Shown here: in pieces, positions 34,156-43,712 of the stretch
Layout: the number at the start of each line of letters is the position of its first letter
How positions within the stretch are numbered: the stretch's first letter is position 1
Notes under the pieces: model-generated
What the model saw: the letters and a program-made list of their open reading frames with translations, nothing else
Told to the model about the DNA's origin: nothing
Database searches by the model: none
Program-made: the position numbers and the translations under genes
NCBI GenBank assembly: GCA_037142515.1
Contig: JBAXAM010000005.1
Span: 1-59,099, forward strand
DNA: 59,099 bases
Reading direction: 5' to 3'
Source: JBAXAM01 sp037142515
Lineage (GTDB): Bacteria > Pseudomonadota > Gammaproteobacteria > UBA9339

Positions 34156-35136
34156 ATGATTATAACAAGAACCCCTTTCAGAATGAGTTTTGTAGGAGGA
34201 GGAAGTGATCTCCCATCGTTTTATAGACATCAAACTGGTGCTGTTATTAGCACGGCTATAGATAAATATGTTTATGTTAATGTGAATAAAAAATTTGATA
34301 ATGGTATTCGAGTAGCTTATTCAAAAAATGAAGAAGTGGCATCAGTTGATCAGATTGAGCACCCACTAGTTAGAGCTGCGATGACTATTCTTGGTTTGCG
34401 TGGTGGAGTTGAAATTACAACTATTGCAGATATTCCATCAAAAGGTACTGGCCTTGGTTCATCTAGTTCGTTTGTAGTTGGATTAATTCACGCGTTGAAT
34501 GCCTTCAAAGGGAAGTTTAGCTCGAGTGAGCAGTTAAGTGTCGATAGTTGTATGGTTGAAATTGCGATATGTAAAGAGCCAATTGGTAAGCAAGATCAAT
34601 ATGCCGCATCTTACGGTGGATTTAACTTAATTGAATTTCATCCAGATGAATCGGTAGTAGTATCGCCTATTATCTTCAAGCCATCTCTTCTTAAAGTGTT
34701 GGAACATAATATTTTGCTCTTTTATACGGGAATTACTCGCAGTGCTTCTAGTATTCTGAGGCAGCAGGTCAAAGAGATTCCTCTCAATAAGTCAAAATAT
34801 CAAACCTTGAAAAAAATGGTACAATTGGCTTATAGTTTGAGAGATGAAATCCATAAGAACAATATTGATGTTTTTGGTGAAATTTTGCATGAAGGCTGGA
34901 TGTTGAAAAAAAGTATCACATCTGGTATTAGCACATCTGATATCGATTATTGGTATAATTTGGCTCGTGGATTAGGAGCTAAAGGTGGAAAAATTTTAGG
35001 TGCTGGTGCTGGTGGATTTCTTATGCTTTATGCGCCACCGGATAAGCATGAACAAATAAAACGTGGACTGAATGGATTACGCCATGTACCGGTGGGCTTT
35101 GAACCTTTTGGTAGTAAAGTTATTTTCTATCATTAG
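34156..35136 (+). CDS. hddA: D-glycero-alpha-D-manno-heptose-7-phosphate kinase
   Basis: A 326-residue GHMP kinase. The N-terminal ITRTPFRMSFVGGGSDLPSF, the ATP loop GTGLGSSSSFVVG and the C-terminal GAKGGKILGAGAGGFL are typical of HddA. It phosphorylates heptose 7-phosphate at C1 to the alpha-1,7-bisphosphate, the substrate of the GmhB domain encoded just upstream. It begins 6 bp after the fusion gene. Confidence 0.92.
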   Translation: MIITRTPFRMSFVGGGSDLPSFYRHQTGAVISTAIDKYVYVNVNKKFDNGIRVAYSKNEEVASVDQIEHPLVRAAMTILGLRGGVEITTIADIPSKGTGLGSSSSFVVGLIHALNAFKGKFSSSEQLSVDSCMVEIAICKEPIGKQDQYAASYGGFNLIEFHPDESVVVSPIIFKPSLLKVLEHNILLFYTGITRSASSILRQQVKEIPLNKSKYQTLKKMVQLAYSLRDEIHKNNIDVFGEILHEGWMLKKSITSGISTSDIDYWYNLARGLGAKGGKILGAGAGGFLMLYAPPDKHEQIKRGLNGLRHVPVGFEPFGSKVIFYH

Positions 35137-35217
35137 CTTAAGCAGCTTTTGGAAATGAGTAAACCCAGGACTTGTATCCATGGCGAAGTCGAAAAATTTT
35201 TTTAGTGTGGAGCGAAC

Positions 35218-35781
35218 ATGATTTCAAGAGGAATAGCAAAATCGTATCTTAATAAATTGTCAAATTTGATTGCTTTTATTGATTATGAAGAAATCGATAA
35301 TGCCGTACAGATTGTAGCTGATGCATGGACAGAAGGTAGGCAAATTATCACCCTTGGTAATGGTGGAAGTTCTATGACCGCACTTCATTTTATTAATGAT
35401 TGGAATAAAAGCGTTTTTATGCGTGGTAATAAGAGGTTTCGTGGCCGTTCGTTGGTTGATAATATTGGATTGGTTATGAGCTACGCTAATGATGTTTCTT
35501 TTGAAGATATTTTTGTTGAGCAGTTAAAAAATATTCTTGAGCCTAAGGATTTGGTGATTGCTATTTCTGGCAGTGGTAATTCTAAGAATGTAATTCGTGC
35601 AGTAGAGTATGCAAATACTTTTGGTGCTATTACATTGGGTTTATGTGGTTGTCGAGGAGGAAAGTTAAAAGAGATAGCGCAGCATTTGCTGTGGATTAAT
35701 ATAGATGATATGCAGCTTTCTGAGGATATGCACTCGATTTTTGGGCATATTGTTATGCAACGTCTAGCAGGTTACTTATAA
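35218..35781 (+). CDS. gmhA: Sedoheptulose-7-phosphate isomerase
   Basis: A 187-residue SIS-domain protein. ITLGNGGSSMTALHFINDW near residue 42, VIAISGSGNSKNVI near residue 119 and the C-terminal DMHSIFGHIVMQRL are GmhA signatures. It converts sedoheptulose 7-phosphate to D-glycero-D-manno-heptose 7-phosphate, the entry step of the pathway completed by HddA and the trifunctional protein. A GGAG lies close to the ATG. Confidence 0.92.
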   Translation: MISRGIAKSYLNKLSNLIAFIDYEEIDNAVQIVADAWTEGRQIITLGNGGSSMTALHFINDWNKSVFMRGNKRFRGRSLVDNIGLVMSYANDVSFEDIFVEQLKNILEPKDLVIAISGSGNSKNVIRAVEYANTFGAITLGLCGCRGGKLKEIAQHLLWINIDDMQLSEDMHSIFGHIVMQRLAGYL

Positions 35782-35795
35782 AAAGTAATGCAGAT

Positions 35796-36764
35796 ATGAA
35801 AAAATTACCTACTGTAAGTGTTTTGCTTCCGGTGTATAATTGTGGAAAATATTTAAAAAATTCTATTGATTCTGTTATTAATCAAACGCATGGTGATTTA
35901 GAGGTTTTGTTGATATATGACGATTCTAAAGACAACACGTTGGAGATAATTGAAAATTATGCCAGGGTAGATGACAGGGTTAAAATTATACATTCAGATA
36001 AAAGCGGAATAACTGGAGCCTTAAACAAAGGGTTAAAAGTTGCTAGTGGAGAATATATAGCGAGGATGGATGCAGATGATGTTTCAATGCCAGACAGGTT
36101 CGAGCAGCAAATAGGCCATCTAATTTCTACCGGAGCAGACGTATGTGGTTGTCATTTTTTTATAATAGATGAAAAAGGTGGGTATATCGATGCGATAATT
36201 CTTCCTTGTGGAAAAAATGATATTTTTGTTGAAATGGCTAGTGGAGTACCTTTTGCTCACGGTTCAGTTATAATTCGAACGGAATTTGTTAGGAAGAATA
36301 AGCTTTTTTATGGTAGTGATGAATTTAAATATGTCGAGGATTATGATTTTTGGGTAAGAATGTATGACGCAGGCGCAAAATTTACGAATTTAAATAAGTG
36401 GCTTTATATGTATAGGGTTCATGAAAAGTCTCTTTCTAGAATTTTACATAAAAAAGTTTTGCATGATGCGGTAATGGTTTCTAACAAATATATAAGAGGC
36501 CATATAGAGGAAATTAATGATTTAATTGTTAGTAATGATTTTACTTTTTGTTCTAGGCGTGATGAAGGAACGAGAAGTTATATCATTTTCATTTTAATTA
36601 TTTTTTATTTTAAGGTTAGTCTTTTGAGGAAATTGTTTTTTTATAGCCAGAAAGCAGTGTTATATGGTTTTTTCAAGGTTCTAAGGTATTCTAAAGAACT
36701 TACAAAAATTATTGCTCTTAGACGTTACTATGCCATTTTGAAATTAATACATATTAAATTTTAA
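35796..36764 (+). CDS. Family 2 glycosyltransferase
   Basis: A 322-residue GT-A protein. VSVLLPVYNCGKYLKNSI at the start, DDSKDNT, and ARMDADDVSMPDRFE with the metal-binding DxD near residue 91 are classic GT2. EDYDFWVRMYDAG is the conserved acceptor-side motif. A hydrophobic stretch near residues 260-280 may anchor it to the membrane. It starts 14 bp after gmhA, so it may transfer the heptose made next door (inference). Confidence 0.88.
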   Translation: MKKLPTVSVLLPVYNCGKYLKNSIDSVINQTHGDLEVLLIYDDSKDNTLEIIENYARVDDRVKIIHSDKSGITGALNKGLKVASGEYIARMDADDVSMPDRFEQQIGHLISTGADVCGCHFFIIDEKGGYIDAIILPCGKNDIFVEMASGVPFAHGSVIIRTEFVRKNKLFYGSDEFKYVEDYDFWVRMYDAGAKFTNLNKWLYMYRVHEKSLSRILHKKVLHDAVMVSNKYIRGHIEEINDLIVSNDFTFCSRRDEGTRSYIIFILIIFYFKVSLLRKLFFYSQKAVLYGFFKVLRYSKELTKIIALRRYYAILKLIHIKF

Positions 36765-36838
36765 TTTATCGGTTAGTATCGATGTTTGATAATGATAAAT
36801 CTTAATGATATTGCAACAATGATTAAAGTCATAAGAAC

Positions 36839-37990
36839 ATGAATCAGAAGCCAAAACTTTTGTTCTTAATTATGGAAGATTACTTTTTTTATTCGCACTT
36901 TATTGAACGGGCTATTGCGGCTAAAAATGGTGGTTTTGAAGTCATTGTGGTTGCGCGTGAACAATTTCATGGTGGCATAATTAGGTCATTTGGTCTTCGT
37001 TTTATAGCTGTACAAGAGGGAAGTCGAGGCATAGGTTTTTTAAAAGATATTAGGTTTTTGCTAAGAATTTTGATGATTTACAGATCGGAGCATCCGACAA
37101 TTGTTCATCAAATTGGAACAAAGCCTGTTTTGTATGGTTCTGTGTGCGCCTATTTTTCTGGCGTTCACGCAGTTGTTAATGCTCCGGTGGGTATGGGATA
37201 TATTTTTTCTTCTTCAGACTACACCGCTCGTTTTTTACGTCCATTGCTTCGTTTAGCATACCGACTTCTTGTTAATCCTCGAAATAGTAGAGTTGTTTTT
37301 GAAAATAAAGACGATTTGGTAAGTTTTATTAGTTGGCGCGCAGTGCGCAAAAAGGATGCTGTTTTAATTAGAGGTGCCGGTGTTAATATTAACAAATTTT
37401 TTTTTGAAAAAGAACCTGCTGGAATTCCAGTTGTTATGTTAATAGCAAGGATGCTGCAAGATAAAGGTGTTAATGAGTTTATAACAGCGGCGCATCGTCT
37501 CTACGATGAAAATATACAAGCACGGTTTGTACTTGTAGGAGCTCCTGATCCAATTAACCCGACATCTCTTACTGAAAATATGCTCCATGCTTTGAATGGA
37601 AAAAAAGGGGTAGAATGGTGGGGATGGGTGGAAGATATTGTTAATGTACTTCGAAAGGCGCATATTGTATGTTTGCCATCATATAGAGAAGGACTGCCCA
37701 AATCATTATTAGAGGCGGCTGCTTGTGGATTGCCTATAGTAACAACAGATTCTGTTGGGTGTCGTGAGGTGGTTACTAATGGAGACAACGGTTTTTTGGT
37801 GCCTGTGCGCAATGTTGAGGTGCTTGTCGATGCGTTGAGAAAACTTATTCAAGATTCAGCACTACGTCAGCGTATGGGGGTACGAAGTCGATTGAAGGCA
37901 GAAGCTGATTTTTCTTCAGAGAGAGTTATTAATGAAACGCTTGCGGTATATTCTTGTCTAGTTAGTGAAATGCGTGTAAAAGCAAAGTAG
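36839..37990 (+). CDS. Family 4 glycosyltransferase
   Basis: A 383-residue GT-B protein. VVMLIARMLQDKGVNEFI opens the C-terminal nucleotide-binding domain. CLPSYREGLPKSLLEAAACGLPIVTTD is the family 4 E-x7-E motif, and GDNGFLVPVRN follows. The N-terminal half resembles the WbpH/PglA-like acceptor domain (HFIERAIAAKNGGFEV; VHQIGTKPVLYG). Probably a cytoplasmic-face transferase of the repeat unit. Confidence 0.88.
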   Translation: MNQKPKLLFLIMEDYFFYSHFIERAIAAKNGGFEVIVVAREQFHGGIIRSFGLRFIAVQEGSRGIGFLKDIRFLLRILMIYRSEHPTIVHQIGTKPVLYGSVCAYFSGVHAVVNAPVGMGYIFSSSDYTARFLRPLLRLAYRLLVNPRNSRVVFENKDDLVSFISWRAVRKKDAVLIRGAGVNINKFFFEKEPAGIPVVMLIARMLQDKGVNEFITAAHRLYDENIQARFVLVGAPDPINPTSLTENMLHALNGKKGVEWWGWVEDIVNVLRKAHIVCLPSYREGLPKSLLEAAACGLPIVTTDSVGCREVVTNGDNGFLVPVRNVEVLVDALRKLIQDSALRQRMGVRSRLKAEADFSSERVINETLAVYSCLVSEMRVKAK

Positions 37991-38278
37991 CAATGCCACT
38001 ATCGTATTGCTTCAAACAAAAAGTGAACTATTAAGCGATTGTAGCATCATTTGAAAGTGAACTTTTGTGCGATTTTTACAGCGTGTTAGCACACGCAAAA
38101 ATTTAAGCTGTTCTTTTTAGAATTTCACACGTTTAAGGTTACGCAACGTGTTGTTTAGTGCGCAAACATAAGCGAAGGATATTCATGTAACCTTTTATGC
38201 TTTGCGCTGCTTTTTTGCTTCCCACAAGCACATTATAAATGTAAAATGAAAGCCAGCTAACAGCTAAAGTTCTCTCAA
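37991..38278. other. 288-bp interval with tandem 34-bp repeat, possible IS remnant
   Basis: Contains two imperfect copies of a 34-bp unit starting AAAGTGAAC (38020 and 38054), both with GCGATT at the same offset (38035 and 38069). Repeated transposase-binding units near the end are a feature of IS21-type elements, so this could be the tail of a lost element. No open frame of note is present. Confidence 0.35.
38020..38087. repeat. Two imperfect 34-bp direct repeats
   Basis: Units at 38020-38053 and 38054-38087 share AAAGTGAACT and GCGATT at identical spacing, with divergence between. They lie head to tail without a gap. Confidence 0.6.
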
Positions 38279-39010
38279 ATGCTAACTATAAAAAACATTA
38301 TAAAATCTTTTCCTTTTTTCAAAAGTTTATATAGGAATGTAAACAATCAATGCAAAAGAGATGACTTTGTTATTTCCGAGCTAAAAAAAATACAAGCGGG
38401 TAAGTTGATATTAGATGCTGGTTGCGGAAGTCAACGCTATCGTCAGTACTGTCAACATCTTACTTACAAAGCACAAGACTTTGGACAATACACTAAAGAT
38501 TTAAAAAAAATGATTGGCAGTGATGGTGTCGGTGGCGACGAAGGATATAAATACGGCGCATTGGATTATATTGGTGATGTTTGGGATATAAAAGAACAAG
38601 ACAATACATTTGACGCGATTCTATGTACGGAAGTTTTTGAACACATACCGTATCCAATCGAAACAATAAAAGAGTTCAGTAGATTACTAAAAAAAGATGG
38701 CAAGCTAATACTCACCGCACCAAGCAACTGCATGCGTCATATGGATCCTTACTTTTTTTACAGTGGCTTTACAGATAGATGGTATGAAAAGTTTTTGAAG
38801 GGCAACGGATATAAACTTGAGTCCATAACTGCTATCGGCGACTACTATAGTTGGCTTGCTGTTGAAATAGCAAGAACAGCAATATCACACTCAATCTTTG
38901 CCAAGTTAGCACTTATGCCAGCCTTCTTGTATTTCTACAATAAGACGAAAACACAAACTTCCGTTGATACCTTATGTATGGGTTATCACGTAGTTGCTAC
39001 AAAAATATAA
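38279..39010 (+). CDS. Class I SAM-dependent methyltransferase
   Basis: A 243-residue protein of the Methyltransf_11 type. LILDAGCGSQRYR near residue 43 binds SAM; FDAILCTEVFEHIPYP near residue 116 and LKKDGKLILTAPS complete the fold. It stands apart: an IS-like scar precedes it and a fossil SDR tail follows. Its codons use more AAC, GAC and ACA than the neighbours, so it may have arrived separately. Substrate unknown. Confidence 0.85.
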   Translation: MLTIKNIIKSFPFFKSLYRNVNNQCKRDDFVISELKKIQAGKLILDAGCGSQRYRQYCQHLTYKAQDFGQYTKDLKKMIGSDGVGGDEGYKYGALDYIGDVWDIKEQDNTFDAILCTEVFEHIPYPIETIKEFSRLLKKDGKLILTAPSNCMRHMDPYFFYSGFTDRWYEKFLKGNGYKLESITAIGDYYSWLAVEIARTAISHSIFAKLALMPAFLYFYNKTKTQTSVDTLCMGYHVVATKI

Positions 39011-39045
39011 ACTAACTCCACAGCAGTCTTATACGGTATAACTAA

Positions 39046-39138
39046 ACATGTTTACAGAAAAGAAATTGCTTTATCGATGGTTTAAAAGAAACAGTTGAGT
39101 GGTACAAAAAAGAGTGTTTATGCTTAAGCTGCTTTTAA
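39046..39138 (+). pseudogene. Possible C-terminal fossil of an SDR nucleotide-sugar epimerase
   Basis: A 30-codon open stretch bounded by stops reads IDGLKETVEWYKKEC (39073-39117), which matches the usual C-terminal helix of extended SDR sugar enzymes (GL..TV.WY..). No upstream part survives. It overlaps the start of the next gene in another frame. The match is short and could be chance. Confidence 0.35.
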
Positions 39139-40133
39139 TTCTTATGGTTTTTTTTTCCTACGTTTTTGTTGGGATATTTAGATCATATGCAATAAAAAAA
39201 AATCTGCTTGATCATCCCAATTCTCGTTCCTCTCATTTGATTCCAGTGCCTCGTGGTGGTGGAGTAGTATTTCCAGTTTTGTGGACTGTCTTTTTACTAA
39301 TTTTATATTTTTTAGGTTTTGTAAAAGCATCTTATTTATCTATATTTCTTCCTCCTGTGTTCCTAATTTGCTTTATAAGTTTTATTGACGATAAGTACCA
39401 GCTAGCAGCACGTTGGCGATTTTTAGCTCAACTAGGTGCGGCGATTTATAGCTTAATTGCTGTTGGTGGATTCTCTTCAATTGATTTGGGCGTTGTAACG
39501 ATATACTGGGCTTGGTTTGGCTATATTTTTATGGTATTAGCGTTGCTATGGTCAACGAATTTATATAATTTTATGGATGGTATTGATGGCATTGCAGCTA
39601 TTGAAGCATTGTTTGTGTTTGGATTTGGTGGCTATTTTATTTGGTGCGCTGGAGGATTTGCTTTGGCTTATGTAATTTGGGGTATAGCATCTATTGTTGC
39701 TGGTTTTTTAATGTGGAACAAACCACCAGCTAAAATTTTTATGGGTGATGTAGGCAGTACTTTGCTTGGTTTTTTGGTGGTATTATTTGGCTTGGTTGGG
39801 GAAATTTGGTATAGAGTACCGTTTTTGTTGTGGGTTATTTTGTATGGTGTGTTTTTATTTGATGCTACAGTAACACTCTTTAGGCGCGCTAAACATGGTG
39901 AAATTTGGTATCAAGCGCATCGGTTGCATGCGTATCAAAGGTTACAATTGCAACGATGGTCGCACGGGAAAGTTGTTATTGGAGTTATTGCGATTAACGT
40001 AATTTTAGCAGGTTTTGCAATTTTGGCATTTTACTTCCCACAGTATATATTAATTTCATTGGTTATGGCTATAATAACGTTGTCAATGGGGTATATATTT
40101 ATTGAGAAGTTACAGCCAATGTATTTGCGGTAA
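39120..40133 (+). CDS. Undecaprenyl-phosphate sugar-1-phosphate transferase (WbpL/WecA family)
   Basis: Loads the first sugar phosphate on undecaprenyl phosphate. With the ATG at 39120 it has 337 residues and about 10-11 membrane helices; a GTG at 39099 would add seven residues. The polyprenyl-P transferase motifs are all present: PVPRGGG, FIDDKYQ, NLYNFMDGIDGIAA, AKIFMGDVGST and the cytoplasmic HRLHAYQRL. The short length and the neighbouring WbpM-like gene point to the WbpL/WbcO branch, which uses 6-deoxy-HexNAc donors. Confidence 0.9.
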   Translation: MLKLLLILMVFFSYVFVGIFRSYAIKKNLLDHPNSRSSHLIPVPRGGGVVFPVLWTVFLLILYFLGFVKASYLSIFLPPVFLICFISFIDDKYQLAARWRFLAQLGAAIYSLIAVGGFSSIDLGVVTIYWAWFGYIFMVLALLWSTNLYNFMDGIDGIAAIEALFVFGFGGYFIWCAGGFALAYVIWGIASIVAGFLMWNKPPAKIFMGDVGSTLLGFLVVLFGLVGEIWYRVPFLLWVILYGVFLFDATVTLFRRAKHGEIWYQAHRLHAYQRLQLQRWSHGKVVIGVIAINVILAGFAILAFYFPQYILISLVMAIITLSMGYIFIEKLQPMYLR

Positions 40134-40142
40134 GAACTTTAT

Positions 40143-42002
40143 ATGAAAAAAACATTTGTGTTTTTAAAAGGTCGTTATATAGCTTTGTTAGCTGATTTGT
40201 TTGCCATACCAATAGCATGGTATGGTGCCTATTGGCTGCGCTTTAATATTGAGTCGATCCCCTCGAGTGAATTTTTACACGCTTCTTATTTACTGCCTTT
40301 TTTGATAGGAATTCAATTTTTCTCTTTTTGGTTTTTCGGTCTCTATCGTGGTATTTGGGGTTTTGCATCATTGCCGGATATTGTTCGTATTTTAAAAGCG
40401 GTTTTAGTTGGTGTCGCTCTTTCTGTGATCGTATTGTTTTTTGTTCGTTTTCAAATTCCGCGTTCGATTATGCCTATTTATGCGTGGCTACTAGTAAGTT
40501 TATTGAGTGGTACGAGATTTTTTTATCGTTGGTTTGTACATCACTATAATAAGAACCTTCGGGAAGGCAAGTGCGTATTAATAGTAGGTGCTGGACAAGC
40601 AGCCGATTTACTGCTGCGTGAGTTTGCAAAGAGCGATGCTGCTTATAATGTAGTTGCTATAGCTGATGATGATGCGGCAAAAATTGGTTGCGAGCTTCAA
40701 GGGGTGAGAATTGTTGGTGGCTTAGATAAGACTTCTGATTTTATTAATCAATATGGCATTGAATTGGTTATTATCGCGATGCCTTCTGCAAAAGCTGACA
40801 TTATTCGTAAAGTAATCGGTTGTTGTAAACAAGCTGAAATAGAATTTCGTATTGTACCGCGTTTGAGCGATCTTGTTACCGGTAATGCAACAATAAGTAC
40901 TTTGCGTGAAGTTTCAGTTGAAGATTTGTTGGGGCGTGAGCTAGTAACGTTGGATTGGCAAGGGATAGCTAAAATAATAAATGGCAAAAAAATCATTGTT
41001 AGTGGTGGTGGTGGTTCAATTGGTTCAGAATTATGTCGTCAGATTTCAAGTTTATCGCCAAGCCTATTGGTTGTTGTCGATAATAGCGAGTTCAATTTAT
41101 ATTCAATCGATAAAGAGTTGCGAGAAAAATTTCCGCACTTACATTTAGCTACTTGTTTAGTTGATGTTACTGACTTGGTTTCTGTGCAAAATGTAATTAA
41201 GAAATATACTCCAGAAATAATTTTTCATGCAGCTGCTTATAAACATGTACCGCTTTTAGAACATCAAGTGCGTTCTGCTGTGCGTAATAATATTTTAGGG
41301 ACGTATAATATTGCAAGTGCTGCATGCGATAATAAAGTTGCTACCTTTGTGTTAATCTCGACTGACAAAGCAGTTAATCCAACAAATATTATGGGTGCAA
41401 CTAAGCGTGCAGCCGAAATTATTTGTCAAAATTTCAACGGTCGTTCAATTACCCATTTTATTACAGTGCGTTTTGGTAATGTTTTAAATTCTGCTGGAAG
41501 TGTTGTCCCTTTATTTAAAGAGCAGCTGGTGGCTGGTAAAGATTTGACGGTTACTCATCCAGAGGTAACGCGTTATTTTATGACAATACCTGAAGCAACA
41601 CAGCTGATATTACAAGCGGTGGTTTTAGGGAAAAGTGGCGAAATATTTGTACTTGATATGGGCGAGCCAATTAAAATTAAAACTTTGGCTGAGCAAATGA
41701 TTTATCTTTCTGGAAAAAAAATCGGTGAAGATGTAAATATTGTTTATATAGGCTTACGTCCTGGTGAGAAGCTGTACGAGGAATTGTTTTATAATTCTGA
41801 AGAATTATTTCCAACAACTCATGTCAAAATCAGGCACGCAAAATATCAAATGCTGGAATGGGAAAAAATAATTGCATATATTACAAACTTTAATAAAATG
41901 TGCGCTGCTTATGAGAGTGAGGAAGATTTCAAAAAAATATTGTTGCAAATGGTGCCGGAATATACGGAAGTTTCTATTGACAATAGTAATTCTATGATAT
42001 AA
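40143..42002 (+). CDS. Membrane-bound UDP-GlcNAc 4,6-dehydratase family protein (WbpM/FlaA1/CapD)
   Basis: A 619-residue protein with four N-terminal membrane segments (residues about 10-110), a CoA-binding-like Rossmann domain (VLIVGAGQAADLLLREF, about 140) and the catalytic SDR domain (VSGGGGSIGSELCRQI, about 286). VLISTDKAVNPTNIMGATKRAAE carries the active-site Met-x3-Lys variant of this family in place of Tyr-x3-Lys. It makes UDP-4-keto-6-deoxy-HexNAc, the precursor of QuiNAc, FucNAc or bacillosamine, and pairs with the WbpL-like transferase 9 bp upstream. Confidence 0.92.
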   Translation: MKKTFVFLKGRYIALLADLFAIPIAWYGAYWLRFNIESIPSSEFLHASYLLPFLIGIQFFSFWFFGLYRGIWGFASLPDIVRILKAVLVGVALSVIVLFFVRFQIPRSIMPIYAWLLVSLLSGTRFFYRWFVHHYNKNLREGKCVLIVGAGQAADLLLREFAKSDAAYNVVAIADDDAAKIGCELQGVRIVGGLDKTSDFINQYGIELVIIAMPSAKADIIRKVIGCCKQAEIEFRIVPRLSDLVTGNATISTLREVSVEDLLGRELVTLDWQGIAKIINGKKIIVSGGGGSIGSELCRQISSLSPSLLVVVDNSEFNLYSIDKELREKFPHLHLATCLVDVTDLVSVQNVIKKYTPEIIFHAAAYKHVPLLEHQVRSAVRNNILGTYNIASAACDNKVATFVLISTDKAVNPTNIMGATKRAAEIICQNFNGRSITHFITVRFGNVLNSAGSVVPLFKEQLVAGKDLTVTHPEVTRYFMTIPEATQLILQAVVLGKSGEIFVLDMGEPIKIKTLAEQMIYLSGKKIGEDVNIVYIGLRPGEKLYEELFYNSEELFPTTHVKIRHAKYQMLEWEKIIAYITNFNKMCAAYESEEDFKKILLQMVPEYTEVSIDNSNSMI

Positions 42003-42036
42003 ATTAGCGTTATCAATAGAAACTTTTTAAGCTCTG

Positions 42037-43296
42037 ATGGAAAGACAACAGTTAAAACAAGTCATCATTGACCAGCATCAACCAAATTTGCCAGAGAATT
42101 TTGTTGCCAGAAGTATACATGGCGAGCTGGCATCATTGCAAAAAACCAAACAAATTCTGGTAATAACTGGAATTCGCCGCTGTGGAAAATCAACTTTGTT
42201 ACAGGAAATACGTACTTATGCTAAAGAAAAGAATTATTATTTTAATTTTGATGATGATCGCTTAACTAATTTTACTCTTGCTGATTTTGAATTATTACTT
42301 GAATTATTTATCGAATTATATGGTATGGAAAAAACGGCTTATTTTGACGAGATACAAAATATTCCTGAGTGGGAGCGCTTTGTACGTAGACTACATGACC
42401 AAGGCTATAAAATCTATATCACTGGTTCTAATGCGACGATGTTTAGTCAAGAGTTAGGTACACGACTGACAGGACGTTATATAAAAATTGAGCTATATCC
42501 TTTTTCTTTTATAGAGTACGTCAGTTGGCAGAAACCAGAATTACTAAAGAATGCGCAACTTACTTCGGCGCAAAAAGCGCAGCTGCAAAACCTATTTGCT
42601 GGTTTTTATGAAAATGGTGGATTCCCTGAGTTTTTAATTCTAAAAAACAAAGCATATTTACAAAATTTATTCGAAAGCATTCTCTATCGCGATATTATCG
42701 TACGTTTTGGTGTCAACGAACGTGCAGTGAAAGAATTATCCGTTTTTTTGGCCAGTAATATTAGTAGTAATATTACTTACAATTCTTTGCGCAAAAATCT
42801 TGGTTTAGCGAGTGCTACTACTGTTGCTGACTATTGTAGTCATTTATCGAATAGCTATTTGTGTTTTTTCATAAATCGCTTTTCTTATTCTTTAAAAGAA
42901 CAAATTCACTATGCTAAAAAAATTTACTTTATTGATCATGCTCTTGCTAAGGTAATTGGTTTTCGCAGTAGTGATGATCGAGGAAAAACTCTAGAAAATA
43001 TTGTTTTTTTGGAACTTAAGCGCCGTGCTTGTGAAATATATTTTCACAAGCAAAAATATGAATGTGATTTTGTATTAAAACAAGGAACAAAAATTGTAAC
43101 AGCGTTGCAAGTATGTCTTTCGTTGCAAGACGCAACAACTAAAAAGCGTGAGCTACAAGGATTAATTGAAGCCATGGAAAGTTATGGTTTAACGCAAGGG
43201 TATATCCTAACTGAAAATGATAAGATTTCTACTGAACAGTTGCATAACAATTATGTTATACATATTATACCAATATGGTGGTGGTTATTAAAATGA
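42037..43296 (+). CDS. AAA ATPase with DUF4143 domain
   Basis: A 419-residue protein. Walker A is GIRRCGKST near residue 45 and Walker B-type AYFDEIQNIPEWERF near residue 108; TGSNATMFSQELGTRLTGR is the sensor region shared by the family. In the C-terminal nuclease-like DUF4143 domain ECDFVL is present, but the usual ExK is replaced by QVC, which I recall as common in this subfamily. Its stop overlaps the HEPN start by 4 bp (ATGA), which couples it to a toxin-antitoxin pair. Function of the family is not established. Confidence 0.88.
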   Translation: MERQQLKQVIIDQHQPNLPENFVARSIHGELASLQKTKQILVITGIRRCGKSTLLQEIRTYAKEKNYYFNFDDDRLTNFTLADFELLLELFIELYGMEKTAYFDEIQNIPEWERFVRRLHDQGYKIYITGSNATMFSQELGTRLTGRYIKIELYPFSFIEYVSWQKPELLKNAQLTSAQKAQLQNLFAGFYENGGFPEFLILKNKAYLQNLFESILYRDIIVRFGVNERAVKELSVFLASNISSNITYNSLRKNLGLASATTVADYCSHLSNSYLCFFINRFSYSLKEQIHYAKKIYFIDHALAKVIGFRSSDDRGKTLENIVFLELKRRACEIYFHKQKYECDFVLKQGTKIVTALQVCLSLQDATTKKRELQGLIEAMESYGLTQGYILTENDKISTEQLHNNYVIHIIPIWWWLLK

Positions 43297-43712
43297 TATT
43301 AGATTTGACTAGTTTAAGAAAGGCAGTTGCTTCGTTAGAAAGAGCGATAAGAGTGTCTTCTACACAGGCAGAATATCAATCGGGTTCAGACCAAGAAGAA
43401 GTGGTGCGTGCTGGTGTAATTCAGAATTTTGAATTTACTTATGAAATATGCTGGAAATTTATAAAACGCTGGTTAAAGATAAATTTTAATGATCCTGCTA
43501 TTGATGGGATGTCGCGTAAAGAGCTTTTTAGGTTGGCAGCTGAGAGTAGATTGATTAGTAATGTTGAAGATTGGTTTTTTTATCACAAAGCTCGAAATGA
43601 GACTACTCATACTTATAATATAGAAATTGCTAAAAGTATTTATCTTACAGCTATACGGTTTGTTGGCGATGCTAGAGTCTTATTGCAAGTGCTAGAGTCC
43701 AAAAATGATTGA
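43293..43712 (+). CDS. HEPN-domain protein, HI0074 family (putative toxin RNase)
   Basis: A 139-residue protein from the ATG at 43293, which overlaps the preceding stop as ATGA (an in-frame ATG at 43275 is the alternative). VIQNFEFTYEICWKFIKRWL is the HI0074 nucleotidyltransferase substrate-binding signature. ARNETTHTYN carries the HEPN R-x4-H motif of RNase toxins. The cognate MNT follows with an 8-bp overlap. In known HEPN/MNT pairs the MNT protein modifies the HEPN and neutralises it. Confidence 0.9.
   Translation: MILDLTSLRKAVASLERAIRVSSTQAEYQSGSDQEEVVRAGVIQNFEFTYEICWKFIKRWLKINFNDPAIDGMSRKELFRLAAESRLISNVEDWFFYHKARNETTHTYNIEIAKSIYLTAIRFVGDARVLLQVLESKND

Noticed and set aside
35137..35217. 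16-codon reading frame between hddA and gmhA
   Set aside because: Too short, no ribosome-binding site and no similarity that I recognise.
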